In this document: piece after piece, positions 33,176 to 42,266 of the stretch
Layout of the letters: each line of letters opens with the position of its first letter
Numbering within the stretch: the stretch's first letter is position 1
DNA from: CAVQUE01 sp046290435
Lineage (GTDB): Bacteria; Actinomycetota; Acidimicrobiia; Acidimicrobiales; UBA8592
Assembly: GCA_046290435.1 (NCBI GenBank)
Contig: JBKAGO010000006.1
Coordinates: 1 to 57,843 of the forward strand
Direction of reading: 5' to 3'
DNA: 57,843 bases
Program-made: the position numbers and the translations under genes
Notes under the pieces: generated by a model
Told to the model about the DNA's origin: nothing
What the model saw: the letters and a program-made list of their open reading frames with translations, nothing else
The model's database searches: none

Positions 33176-34342
33176 ATGCGCATCATCGTGCACATCGGCC
33201 ACTACAAGACCGGGACGACGTCTCTGCAACGCCGGTTCACCGACCATCGGGAAGCCCTCGCCGAGCAGGGCGTCGTGTACCCGGACCTCGGCGAGCTCCA
33301 CAACGCCAACGGCTCGCTGTTGCCGTCGCACAGTGCGCTCCCCTTCGAGATGCTGCGTCGACGCGAGATCCAGGTGCCCCGGTGGTACCAGGAGCTCATC
33401 GACGCGTCGCCCGCCCCGCCGACGATCGAGTCGATGGCCGCAGCGCTGCAACGCGCCGTGGACCACGCAGGCGACCGCGACGTGCTGTTGTCGTCGGAGG
33501 AGCTGATGCGTTTCGGGGCCGGCGGGCGCCACGAGGGGCTCGTCGACGAGCTCGCCGAGCTGCTCGGCGACCATCAGGTGCGGATCTTCTGCCACCTGCG
33601 ACGCCCCGATCTGCACCTGCCGTCGTGGTACAACCAGCTCGTCAAGCTCAGCGCCCGCCGGGCGAACCTCTCCGAGTCGGTCGAGGCCTACTTCGACAAG
33701 GTCCACGTCGATTACGCGATGGCGTTGCGGCCATGGGTCGAACGCTTCGGCACCGACAATGTCGTCGTCCATCGCTACGAACGCCGCGACGGCGACGTCA
33801 CCGACGACCTCCTGCGCGCCTTCGGCCACGAGGTCACCCTGCCGCCGGGCTCGGAGGTCTGGGAGAACACCCGCTTCCCCGATGTCTTCATCGAGACCCT
33901 GCGGATCTGGAACGACCTGCGCCCCACACCACCGGTCGACAATCGGTTCCGGCGCATCCTGCAACAACTCGCCGAGGAGCCGGAACTGCGCGACCTCCGC
34001 ATCGAGTTCCTCACGCCCGCAGCCCGCAAACGCCTCCACGCCCGGTGCGTCGAGATGAGCGCCGAACTCGACGAGCTGCTCGGGCGGACCACCCCGCTCT
34101 TCGACGACCTCGACGAGATGCTCGTCGCCCCCAAGGGGTCGACGCGCGACATCGACGCCAACGCCCGCTTCGCACCGCTGGCGCTCGAACGGCTCGTCGA
34201 CACCGACGCGGCACCACAGGGCACCCATGCCGCGAGGCACCTCGGGACGGACACCGATCACGGTGCCGAGGGGCCCATCGGCATCCTCCGCCGCACCGGA
34301 AGCAGCCTCGTCCGAAGGGTTCGAGCCCGGCTGGCGAGATAG
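33176..34342 (+). CDS. Sulfotransferase-like protein 2
   Basis: A 388-aa relative of the protein at 29496-30794. It starts MRIIVHIGHYKTGTTSLQ (5'-phosphosulfate loop) and has FCHLRRPDLHLPSWYNQL as the 3'-phosphate region; both share a later ALRPW.ERFG/YG segment. It lacks the polyproline run but also ends in a very basic tail (RRVRARLAR). I chose ATG 33176 because GGAG lies at the right distance; the GTG at 33170 is too close to it. Likely uses PAPS; acceptor unknown. Placed between the acyltransferase and GlfT2. Confidence 0.8.
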   Translation: MRIIVHIGHYKTGTTSLQRRFTDHREALAEQGVVYPDLGELHNANGSLLPSHSALPFEMLRRREIQVPRWYQELIDASPAPPTIESMAAALQRAVDHAGDRDVLLSSEELMRFGAGGRHEGLVDELAELLGDHQVRIFCHLRRPDLHLPSWYNQLVKLSARRANLSESVEAYFDKVHVDYAMALRPWVERFGTDNVVVHRYERRDGDVTDDLLRAFGHEVTLPPGSEVWENTRFPDVFIETLRIWNDLRPTPPVDNRFRRILQQLAEEPELRDLRIEFLTPAARKRLHARCVEMSAELDELLGRTTPLFDDLDEMLVAPKGSTRDIDANARFAPLALERLVDTDAAPQGTHAARHLGTDTDHGAEGPIGILRRTGSSLVRRVRARLAR

Positions 34343-34416
34343 AGTCCGCCCCGGCCACATCGCCGACGACCGTCCCCCGACGGTCGGCTGTCCTGCCCCC
34401 GATCCCCCCTTCGCCC

Positions 34417-36225
34417 ATGCTCCTCCAGTCGATCGACCTCCTTCCCGAGCGCGAGGTCGTGGCCATCTCGATGTCACGTCACCGCCACCGTGCCGGCGCC
34501 CCCATCGAACGCGGTTCGCGACCGGGTTCGATCATCATCCCGGCAGACACCAGGCTGACCTTCGACCGCTACCTCAGCGCCTTCTTCGAGAGCTACTGGC
34601 ATCACTTCGGCGCCCTGCGGAACTACGCGCTGAAGATGACCGTGCACGGCTCGGCCACCCTGACCGTCCATCGCCAGACCGACGACGGCGAGCTCCATGT
34701 CGTCGAACGCCGCCGCCTCGAAACCACCGAACCCACCGAGGTGCGGGTCGAGCTGTCGACCGAACTCGCAGGCGGCGGGCCGGGCCGCGTGTGGTTCGTC
34801 CTCGACACCGAATCGACGGTCGAACTCGCAGACGCGGGCTGGCACACCGATGCAGCCCCGGTCCGCGACGTCGCGCTCAACGTCGTGTTCTGCACCTTCA
34901 ACCGCGAGGACTACCTGTCCCAGGTGCTCACGGACCTGGCACGTTCTCCCCGGGTCTTCGAGCGGATCGCTCGCTTCACCGTGGTGAACCAGGGCAACCC
35001 GTTCGATCTCCAGTCGCTCGGCGGGGGGCAGTGGCCCGACGCGTTCGCCGACAAGGTCGTCATCGTCGAACAGGACAACCTGGGCGGCTGCGGCGGCTTC
35101 ACCCGAGGGATGCTCGAGACCCTGCGGTCCGATGGGCTGAGCCACGTCGTGGTCCTCGACGACGACATCCGTATCGACCCCGATTCCTTGCTACGGGCCC
35201 GGGCGTTCCTGTCGTTCGCACACGACGACGTCGCCGTCGGCGGGCACATGCTCAACCTCGACCGGCCCACGACGCTCTACGAGTCCGGTGCCGACATCCA
35301 CGCCGGCACGCTCGAACCCCGGCCGGTCAACCACGGGCTCGTGCTCGGCGACGACGGCGCGCTCGAACCGTTCCTCCAGGCCCGTACCTGCGACTACAAC
35401 GGTTGGTGGTTCTTCGCGCTCAGCACCGAACTCCTCGACCGCCATGGTCTCCCCATGCCGTGTTTCATCCGTGGCGACGACATCGAGTACGGCATCCGCC
35501 TGTCCCGCCAGGGATCACGCACCGTTGCGGTGCCCGGCATCGCCGTCTGGCACGAACCCTTCTACCTGAAGCTCGGCGGCTGGCAGCTGTACTTCGAGGT
35601 CCGTAACCGGCTGACCATGGCCACCATCCACGGCATCGGCGACTGGAATGCGTTCCGGCGATCGTTCACCAAGACCTTCGTGCGCGATCTCGTCATGTCG
35701 CGCTACCACTCGTGTGCGCTGATGCTGGCGGCCATCGACGACTTCGAGTCCGGACCGGACGCCTGCTTCACCACCACGCCCGACGCGCTGAAGCGATGTG
35801 TGTCCATCGTCGCCGAACACGGCCCGGTCCGGGTCGACAACGACAAGCCGACGCGTCGTGCCGAACAGCCGCCTCGCATGGGGCCGGCCCGCAAGCTCGC
35901 CACGCGCAGCGCCAAGGCAACCCAGCTCTCCAGCGTGCTGGCGCAGCGGCTGCGGTCGGGGCCCACCGACGTCGACGATCAGCCCTACGCCCCCGGGTCG
36001 CTGCGCATCATCGACATCGCCCGGCTCGCCAGCTACCAGGTCCGCGAAGCCGACGGTGCCACCTGGCGCTACACCTACGACGGCGACATCGAGCGCGATC
36101 TCTTCAAGCGGTTCACCACCGCCATGCGCAACCTCGCACCCAACGAGACCGTCCTGGCCGCCGCGCCCACCGGGCCCGGCGCGTGGCGGGCCGAGTGGGA
36201 AGCGATGTTCCCCGAGGGACCCTGA
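34417..36225 (+). CDS. glfT2: Galactofuranosyltransferase, GlfT2 type
   Basis: A 602-aa family-2 glycosyltransferase that closely follows mycobacterial GlfT2 (637 aa), the enzyme that builds the galactan with alternating linkages from UDP-galactofuranose. Visible matches: FCTFNRED (159-165), QDNLGGCGGFTRGM, metal-binding DDD (248-250) in DDDIRIDPDSLLR, VGGHMLNL, DYNGWWFF, the GDDIEYG motif holding the catalytic acidic pair, and VWHEPFYLK. An N-terminal beta domain (1-150) precedes the GT-A fold. The much longer open frame upstream is antiphase to the acyltransferase and sulfotransferase genes, so the start is ATG 34417. A TAGAGT box overlaps the stop codon of the preceding gene. Confidence 0.93.
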   Translation: MLLQSIDLLPEREVVAISMSRHRHRAGAPIERGSRPGSIIIPADTRLTFDRYLSAFFESYWHHFGALRNYALKMTVHGSATLTVHRQTDDGELHVVERRRLETTEPTEVRVELSTELAGGGPGRVWFVLDTESTVELADAGWHTDAAPVRDVALNVVFCTFNREDYLSQVLTDLARSPRVFERIARFTVVNQGNPFDLQSLGGGQWPDAFADKVVIVEQDNLGGCGGFTRGMLETLRSDGLSHVVVLDDDIRIDPDSLLRARAFLSFAHDDVAVGGHMLNLDRPTTLYESGADIHAGTLEPRPVNHGLVLGDDGALEPFLQARTCDYNGWWFFALSTELLDRHGLPMPCFIRGDDIEYGIRLSRQGSRTVAVPGIAVWHEPFYLKLGGWQLYFEVRNRLTMATIHGIGDWNAFRRSFTKTFVRDLVMSRYHSCALMLAAIDDFESGPDACFTTTPDALKRCVSIVAEHGPVRVDNDKPTRRAEQPPRMGPARKLATRSAKATQLSSVLAQRLRSGPTDVDDQPYAPGSLRIIDIARLASYQVREADGATWRYTYDGDIERDLFKRFTTAMRNLAPNETVLAAAPTGPGAWRAEWEAMFPEGP

Positions 36226-36307
36226 CGTCTCGGACCCGTCGACGGCCGAGTCCTGCCATCGCCGCCGTCGTGCTGCGATCGCCCCCGGCAGAGATGACAG
36301 CGGCGGG

Positions 36308-37252
36308 TCAGGAGGCCGAGCGGACGGCCGCTGCGAGGCTGAGCGCCGCGGCACGGGCCTGATTGGCGGCACCACGCAGGTGTCCGCTGCGCACCAACCC
36401 CAGCGCAGTACGCGCTGCGAAGAGCGCCGAGTACGCGCGGGCCCGGCGCACCAGCGGTGGCCGGTTCTCGGCGATGACGTGGCCGGCGATGAGGTCGATG
36501 CAGCGCAGGCGTTCGGCGATGTTGTCGCCCGACAGCACCCGGCCGGCGGTGTCGGACGCCGAATGGCGGCGGTACCGGGCCAGCGAGCGGTCCTCGAACC
36601 ACATCAGGCCGTACGCCGCCAGGCGGGCCCACATCTCCCAGTCGGCGGCGTGGGGAAGGTCGGTACGGAAGCCGCCGACGGCCTCGAGCGCCGAACGCCG
36701 CACGGCGACCCCGGGCGGGCGCACCCGGTTCGACACCGCCAGAACGGCGAGAGCGTCGTCCCAGATCCCCGAGCCGGTCCGCTCGCTGCGTGTCGTCTCG
36801 GCCGCGACGCCGTGCTCGTCGATGTAGGTCGTGCGGGCGACGAAGGTGGCCACCTCGGGGTGATCGTCGAAGACCTGTGACGCAGCGGCGTAGAACCCCG
36901 GCGCCGAGAGGTCGTCGCCATGGAGGAGGTGGACGAGCTCGCCGGTCGCCGCCTCGAGGCAGGCGTTGAAGTTGCCGATGGCGCCGAGGTTGCGTTCGTT
37001 TCGCACGAACCGGACCAGGCCGCCGCCGATCGTGTCGACCACACCCTCGGGTGCGTCGTCGGAGCAGTCGTCGACGACGACGATCTCGAGGTCGTCGGCC
37101 GCGAATCCCGTGTCGCCGAGTTGGCCCAGGACGCTCTCGAGGCACGGACCGAGATAGGCCGCGCACTGGTGGGTCGGGATCATGACCGACCACCGGGGCC
37201 GCCGGTGGCCGGCACCGTGCGGCGTTATCGTCGGGACCGGCGGGGACGACAT
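36308..37252 (-). CDS. Family-2 glycosyltransferase
   Basis: A 314-aa GT-A glycosyltransferase: SVMIPTHQCAAYLGPCLESV, then EIVVVDDCSDD, ERNLGAIGNFN and HGDD (the DxD-like metal site), with WEMWARLAAYG in the acceptor half. Donor and acceptor unknown. It faces GlfT2 tail to tail. TAGCCT (37266-37261) is eight bases before the ATG, so the message is probably leaderless, and this box overlaps the divergent promoter of the PAC2 gene. Confidence 0.88.
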   Translation of the reverse strand: MSSPPVPTITPHGAGHRRPRWSVMIPTHQCAAYLGPCLESVLGQLGDTGFAADDLEIVVVDDCSDDAPEGVVDTIGGGLVRFVRNERNLGAIGNFNACLEAATGELVHLLHGDDLSAPGFYAAASQVFDDHPEVATFVARTTYIDEHGVAAETTRSERTGSGIWDDALAVLAVSNRVRPPGVAVRRSALEAVGGFRTDLPHAADWEMWARLAAYGLMWFEDRSLARYRRHSASDTAGRVLSGDNIAERLRCIDLIAGHVIAENRPPLVRRARAYSALFAARTALGLVRSGHLRGAANQARAAALSLAAAVRSAS

Positions 37253-37260
37253 GGCGGCCG

Positions 37261-37269
37261 AGGCTACCT
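37261..37269. promoter_or_regulatory. Overlapping divergent -10 boxes
   Basis: Minus-strand TAGCCT (37266-37261) serves the glycosyltransferase (ATG 37252) and plus-strand TACCTC (37264-37269) serves the PAC2 gene (ATG 37276). The start codons are only 23 bases apart, so both mRNAs would be leaderless and the two promoters must compete. Confidence 0.55.
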
Positions 37270-37275
37270 CGGTCC

Positions 37276-38145
37276 ATGTGCGAAGCTGTGGCCATGACCG
37301 AGCTTCGTTGGCAGCGACCCGTCGACCTGCGACGGCCTCTGGTCATCGTGGCACTCGAGGGGCTCTTCGATGCAGCCGGGGCTGCGACCGCCGCTGTCGA
37401 CCACCTGGTGCGCCACTACGACGCCCAACCGGTCGCCGACATCGACCCCGAGGTGTTCTTCGACTTCACCCAGGCCCGGCCCGTCGTGCGCCTCGCCGAC
37501 GACGGCCGCCGGGTCATCGACTGGCCGGTCACCACTGCGCACGCCGCAGTCGTCGAGGACGGCGCCCACGACCTGGTGCTGGTCCGTGGGGTCGAGCCGC
37601 ATCTGCGGTGGCGCACCTTCGCCGACGCATTGCTGGAACTGGCACAGACCACCGGCGCCGAGATGGTCATCACCCTGGGAGCGATGGTGGGGCTGGCACC
37701 CCACACCCGTGCCCTCGGTGTGGTCGGCAGCGCCGCAGACGAGGCTGTCGCCGATCGGCTCGGGCTCGGACGTCCCAGCTACGAGGGCCCCACCGGCCTG
37801 GTCGGGGCACTGCACACCCGCCTCGACGATGCCGGTATGCCGGTGGTGTCGCTGCGCGTGTCGGTGCCGCACTACGTCCCCAACCCGCCCAATCCCGAGG
37901 CCACCCGATCCCTGCTGGCCCGCCTCGAACTCATCACCGGCATCGTCACCGAACACAGCGCCCTCGACTACGCAGCCGACGACTGGCGGCGCCGCATCGA
38001 TGCCGTCGTCGGCGACGACGCCGAGCTCACCGCCTACGTGCAACGCCTCGAGACCGAGGTCGATCGCTCCGAGATCCTCCCCACCGGCGACGACATCGCC
38101 GCCGAACTCGAGGCCTTCCTGCGCGACCGCAGGGCAGACGACTGA
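37276..38145 (+). CDS. PAC2-family protein
   Basis: A 289-aa protein of the PAC2 (proteasome assembly chaperone 2-like) family, recognised by PLVIVALEGLFDAAGAATAAVDHL, the DFTQARP segment, and LGAMVGLAPHTR followed by YEGPTGLVGAL and SVPHYV. Actinobacterial members are widespread; their biochemical role is not settled, though a link to proteasome assembly has been suggested. Either ATG 37276 or ATG 37294 could be used; I take 37276 because it lies six bases after TACCTC, fitting a leaderless start. Confidence 0.85.
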   Translation: MCEAVAMTELRWQRPVDLRRPLVIVALEGLFDAAGAATAAVDHLVRHYDAQPVADIDPEVFFDFTQARPVVRLADDGRRVIDWPVTTAHAAVVEDGAHDLVLVRGVEPHLRWRTFADALLELAQTTGAEMVITLGAMVGLAPHTRALGVVGSAADEAVADRLGLGRPSYEGPTGLVGALHTRLDDAGMPVVSLRVSVPHYVPNPPNPEATRSLLARLELITGIVTEHSALDYAADDWRRRIDAVVGDDAELTAYVQRLETEVDRSEILPTGDDIAAELEAFLRDRRADD

Positions 38146-38235
38146 CGACCGGCCCGCGCCTGCGGCCAACAACACATCTGTCATCGACACCGCCATCTTT
38201 CGCTCCCCGTTCACGTTTCGGCCACAATCTCCGCC

Positions 38236-40002
38236 ATGCAGATCCCGGGGCGGCGTGAAGCCGGTCGAGCCGTGAAAGCTGTGCGGCGCGAAGTGCTGCG
38301 GCGGACGGCCGACGCGGCGTTGCGCGCACCGTCGCCTCTGCGCGAGCGATTGGACGTTGCCGACACCGGCGCCGTCACCGTCGCCCCCAGCGAGGAGCAA
38401 CTGCGGCGCTGGGCCGTGGCCGTCGGCCTCGACTACCAGGCGTGGTGCATGCATCACGGTTTCGTCACCCTCGCCGAATGGTGGCGCCAGCGCGACGAGG
38501 TCGCGGCGAGCACGACGCCACCGGTCGTCATCAGCATCCTCACCCCTGTGCACGACACGCCGGTCGAGTTCCTGCGCGAGGCCGTGTACAGCGTGATGGT
38601 GCAGAGCGACCCCCACTGGGAGCTGTGCATCGTCGACGATGCGTCCTCCGCGCCCGACACCCTGGCGGAGCTCGACCGGCTGCGCACGCTCGACCCGCGC
38701 ATCTGCATCGAACGCAGCGACACCAACCTGGGCATCTGCGACGCCACCAACCGGGCCCTTGCCATGGCCAACGGCGCCTATGTGGCCTTCCTCGACCACG
38801 ACGACCGCCTGGCCCCCGATGCGATCTTCCACATGGGTCGGGCCATCTGCGCCGAGCCGGGCCTGGACCTGGTGTACAGCGATCGTGATCTCCTCGACAC
38901 CGACAACTACCGGGCCGCACCGACCTTCAAGCCCGGGTGGGCACCCGAGACGCTGTTGGGCGGCAACTACATGTTCCACCTGATGGTGTATCGCCGCACG
39001 CTGGTCGAGCGCCTCGGCGGCTACCGGCGCGAGTTCGAGGGCTCCCAGGACCTCGACCTCGTCCTCCGTGCCGTCGAGACCACGCCGTACGTGCGCCACA
39101 TCCCCAGGGTGCTCTACCACTGGCGCCAGCACGAGGGCTCGATGGCTCTGCTACCGGAGGAGAAGCCGCACATCTTCGAGACCGGGAAGGCTGCGGTGGC
39201 GGCTGCGCTCGAGCGTCGCGGGATCGCCGGCACCGTCGATGAGATACCCGACATCTGGCGCGGTCACTACCGGATCCAGCTGCCGGGCTCGACCGCGTCC
39301 CGCACCGTCGTGCGTGTCGAGGACCCCGACCGCTACCGCGACGTCGTCGCGGTAGCGCTGGCGGACAGCACCGCCGACCACTTCGTCGTGCTCGGCGCCG
39401 ACGTCACCGAGACCGACCCCGACGCCATCGACGAGCTGTGTGCGTGGCTGGGCATGCCCGGAGTGGTCGCCACCTGCGGACGGGTGATCAGTGACGGGGG
39501 TTGGCTCCGCCATGCCGGCCTCGTGCGCCGCCCGGACGCCGCGCCGATCGCGGTCTGGTCCGGCTACGACATGGCCGACCCCGGGTACCTGGCCTCGACG
39601 GTCAGCATCCGCAACGTCAGCCTCGTGCACCCGCTCGTCTGCGCATGGCGCACCGACGTGCTGCGCTCCGTCGGCGGCGTCGACGGCCCCTACGCGTCGC
39701 CCTACGCGATGATCGACGCTGCCGTGCGGGCCGACATCGAGCGGCTCCGGTTCGTCTACGACCCGCTCGCGACGTTCCGCAGCAACGGCCCTGCCATCGA
39801 TCCCGATTCCTGGAACGTCGAGGACCGCGACCGGTTCCTCGCCGAGCGCCACGACGTGTTGACCCTCGACGGTCACTTCAACCTCAATTTCGATCGCGAC
39901 CAGGTCGACCACCGCATCGCCCTCGGCGCACCGCTGTACCCGGAGGACTGGCGCGACGGCCTGCCCGGCGGCGCAGGGAGCGCCGAGCTCAGCGGGTCCT
40001 GA
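38236..40002 (+). CDS. Family-2 glycosyltransferase with C-terminal extension
   Basis: A 588-aa protein. Residues about 95-320 are a GT-A domain (ISILTPVHDTP, CIVDDASS, NLGICDATNRAL, FLDHDDRLAP with the metal-binding DHDD). The rest resembles the tail half of rhamnosyltransferase-like proteins, with a second domain that begins near 330 and a degraded GT-like pattern (VVLGADVTETDPDAI). The ATG at 38236 follows CAATCT by five bases and has no Shine-Dalgarno site. It probably adds a sugar to the same surface polymer as its neighbours; this is inferred from position. Confidence 0.85.
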   Translation: MQIPGRREAGRAVKAVRREVLRRTADAALRAPSPLRERLDVADTGAVTVAPSEEQLRRWAVAVGLDYQAWCMHHGFVTLAEWWRQRDEVAASTTPPVVISILTPVHDTPVEFLREAVYSVMVQSDPHWELCIVDDASSAPDTLAELDRLRTLDPRICIERSDTNLGICDATNRALAMANGAYVAFLDHDDRLAPDAIFHMGRAICAEPGLDLVYSDRDLLDTDNYRAAPTFKPGWAPETLLGGNYMFHLMVYRRTLVERLGGYRREFEGSQDLDLVLRAVETTPYVRHIPRVLYHWRQHEGSMALLPEEKPHIFETGKAAVAAALERRGIAGTVDEIPDIWRGHYRIQLPGSTASRTVVRVEDPDRYRDVVAVALADSTADHFVVLGADVTETDPDAIDELCAWLGMPGVVATCGRVISDGGWLRHAGLVRRPDAAPIAVWSGYDMADPGYLASTVSIRNVSLVHPLVCAWRTDVLRSVGGVDGPYASPYAMIDAAVRADIERLRFVYDPLATFRSNGPAIDPDSWNVEDRDRFLAERHDVLTLDGHFNLNFDRDQVDHRIALGAPLYPEDWRDGLPGGAGSAELSGS

Positions 40003-40927
40003 GTTCGACACCGGCGCCGACGAATCCCACGGCGGCGGCGCCGATCAGCGGCGCATCGGCGCCGAGGCCCGCCGGGACGATGCGGGCGCCGCGGGAGTGG
40101 TCGAGGCGGCACAACTCGTCCAGCGTCTGCTGGGCTGCGTCGAAGAAGTCGGCCCCGAAACCCAGCGCGACCGAGCCTCCGACCACGGCGAGGCGCAGGT
40201 CCAACAGGTTGGCGACGCCGGCCACTGCCCGCCCGACGAGCACCCCGGTCCGGCGCCGCGTGGCGAGGTCGGCCTCGGCAGCCGGCCGGCCCGTCGTACG
40301 AGCGATACCGGTCCCCGACGCCGAGCCCTCCAACAGGCCGCGCACACCGAGCGCATCGGGCCCGCCATCGGGATCGACGAACAGATGGCCCACATGGCCG
40401 GCGTTGCCGTCCGCTCCCTCGAGCAGGCGCCCGTTCGACACGATGCCGCCACCCACGCCGGTGGACACGACCATCGCCAGGTAGTCGTCGACCCCGGCCG
40501 CGGCCCCCAGCCAACCCTCGGCACGGGTGAAGGCCTTGGCGTCGTTGTCGACGTGGACCGGACGACCGAGATCGTCCCGCAGACGGTCTCGGAGAGGGAA
40601 ATCCCGCCAGACCGGGATGTTCAGCGGCGACATCAGGCGATGACCGTCACGCGCCGGCCCGCCGCACCCGACACCGCAGACCACCACACGACACCCGGCC
40701 ATCTCGACCGCCGGCGTGCCGCCGGCGCCATCGGGGCGCGAAGTTCGCGGGCGCTGCGCCTCCTCGAGCGCCCCCGACGCGAGCTCGACGACCTGGCGGT
40801 AGAGCGCATCGGCCGAGCGTTGGTCGGTGGGTTGCTGCCGGCGGGCGACGACGAGTCCGCTGCGGGTCACGACACCCGCGGCCACCTTCGTGCCGCCGAT
40901 GTCGATCGCGAGCGCGCCGACATCCAT
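39989..40927 (-). CDS. ROK-family sugar kinase lacking the usual zinc site
   Basis: A 312-aa ROK protein: phosphate loop AIDIGGTKVAAGVV, catalytic DNDA (127-130), and VVSTGVGGGIVSNG. In most ROK kinases GH is followed by CxCGxxGC, which holds zinc. Here His181 of GHVGH is kept, but the cysteines are gone (DALGVRGLLE, 191-200). The fold and catalytic Asp remain, so it may still be a glucokinase or a related sugar kinase; substrate unsure. I chose ATG 40927, which has GAGGG upstream and begins right at the phosphate loop. Its 3' end overlaps the convergent glycosyltransferase by 14 bases. Confidence 0.82.
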   Translation of the reverse strand: MDVGALAIDIGGTKVAAGVVTRSGLVVARRQQPTDQRSADALYRQVVELASGALEEAQRPRTSRPDGAGGTPAVEMAGCRVVVCGVGCGGPARDGHRLMSPLNIPVWRDFPLRDRLRDDLGRPVHVDNDAKAFTRAEGWLGAAAGVDDYLAMVVSTGVGGGIVSNGRLLEGADGNAGHVGHLFVDPDGGPDALGVRGLLEGSASGTGIARTTGRPAAEADLATRRRTGVLVGRAVAGVANLLDLRLAVVGGSVALGFGADFFDAAQQTLDELCRLDHSRGARIVPAGLGADAPLIGAAAVGFVGAGVELRTR

Positions 40928-41090
40928 GTCACCCTCGTCGCCCTCGTCGAGACCGCCTGCGTCCACGTCGCCATCTTGGCCGGTACCCGGGAGTGATGGT
41001 GCGACGGCTGCTCCCGTGGCACCGACCCGTTCGATCCCGCTGGTCCCTGACTGCGGCAAGCGGCGCGGCTGCGGCGGTACCGTTGCCCGG

Positions 41091-42266
41091 ATGCATCATC
41101 CCGGCGATCCCTACGTCAAGGAGAGCCTGCGCGAGTTCGGCGAGACGATCTTCGCCGAGATGTCGGCGCTGGCGGTCCGCACCGGCGCCATCAACCTCGG
41201 GCAGGGCTTCCCCGACACCGATGGCCCTCCCGAGATCGCCGAAGCGGCCATCGCCGCCATCCGCGCCGGGCACAACCAGTATCCGCCCGGCCCGGGCATC
41301 CCCGAACTCCGCCGTGCGGTGGCCCGTCACCAACACGACTTCTACGGCCTCGACTACGACCCCGACACCGAGGTGCTCATCACGGCCGGCGCCACCGAGG
41401 CCATCGCCGGAACGCTGCTGGCCATCTGCGGGACGGGCGACGAGGTCGTGACCTTCGAGCCGTACTACGACTCCTACGCCGCCACCATCGCCATGAGCGG
41501 CGCCTGCCGTCGGGTCGTCACCCTGCGCGCCCCGGACTACTCGTTCGATCCCGACGAGCTCCGGGCAGCCATCGGCCCCGCCACGAAGGCGATCCTGGTC
41601 AACAGCCCGCACAACCCGACCGGCAAGGTCTTCTCGGTCGACGAGCTCACCTGTATCGCAGAGCTGTGCATCGAACACGACCTCATCGCCATCACCGACG
41701 AGGTCTACGAGCACCTCGTGTTCGAAGGGGCCCACGTGCCGCTGGCAACGCTCCCGGGAATGCGGGAGCGCACCGTGGTCATCAGCTCGGCCGGCAAGAC
41801 GTTCTCCTACACGGGTTGGAAGATCGGCTGGATCTGCGCACCGCCCGCGCTGCTCGCCGCGGCCCGCACCGCCAAGCAGTACCTCACCTACGTCAACGGA
41901 GCACCGTTCCAGTACGCCATCGCCGCAGCGCTCGAGCTGCCCCGCTCCTACTACGACGACTTCCTGGCCGACATGGCCACCAAGCGCGAGCGGCTGTGCT
42001 GTGGCCTCGAAGCTGCGGGGTTCGTGACGTACTGGCCCCAGGGCACGTACTTCGTCACCGCCGACATCACACCCTTCGGGACCGACGACGGCCGGCAGTT
42101 CTGCCTCGAGCTGCCCGAACGGTGCGGAGTCGTCGCAGTACCCAACGTCGTCTTCTACGACGACGAGACAGCCGGCGCGCATCTCATCCGGTTCACGTTC
42201 TGCAAGCAGCTGTCGGTCCTCGACGCCGCCGTCGAGCGGCTCGCCACCCTGGAGCCCCGTCCGTGA
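41091..42266 (+). CDS. Class I/II PLP aminotransferase (KAT/methionine/DapC-like)
   Basis: A 391-aa fold-type-I aminotransferase: INLGQGFPDTDGP near the start, NSPHNPTGKVF, ITDEVYEHLVF and the PLP lysine in SSAGKTFSYTGWKIGW. The same family includes kynurenine/glutamine transaminase, methionine aminotransferase YbdL and mycobacterial DapC. Its last base pairs overlap an omega-amidase-like gene (GTGA), the pairing used to recycle 2-oxoglutaramate and related acids, which favours a glutamine- or methionine-linked role over DapC. TACCGT is seven bases before ATG 41091, so probably leaderless. Confidence 0.88.
   Translation: MHHPGDPYVKESLREFGETIFAEMSALAVRTGAINLGQGFPDTDGPPEIAEAAIAAIRAGHNQYPPGPGIPELRRAVARHQHDFYGLDYDPDTEVLITAGATEAIAGTLLAICGTGDEVVTFEPYYDSYAATIAMSGACRRVVTLRAPDYSFDPDELRAAIGPATKAILVNSPHNPTGKVFSVDELTCIAELCIEHDLIAITDEVYEHLVFEGAHVPLATLPGMRERTVVISSAGKTFSYTGWKIGWICAPPALLAAARTAKQYLTYVNGAPFQYAIAAALELPRSYYDDFLADMATKRERLCCGLEAAGFVTYWPQGTYFVTADITPFGTDDGRQFCLELPERCGVVAVPNVVFYDDETAGAHLIRFTFCKQLSVLDAAVERLATLEPRP

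Noticed and set aside
32503..34416. Long N-terminal extension of the GlfT2 frame
   Set aside because: It overlaps the acyltransferase and a sulfotransferase-like gene in another frame and is Arg/Pro-rich; homology begins at ATG 34417.
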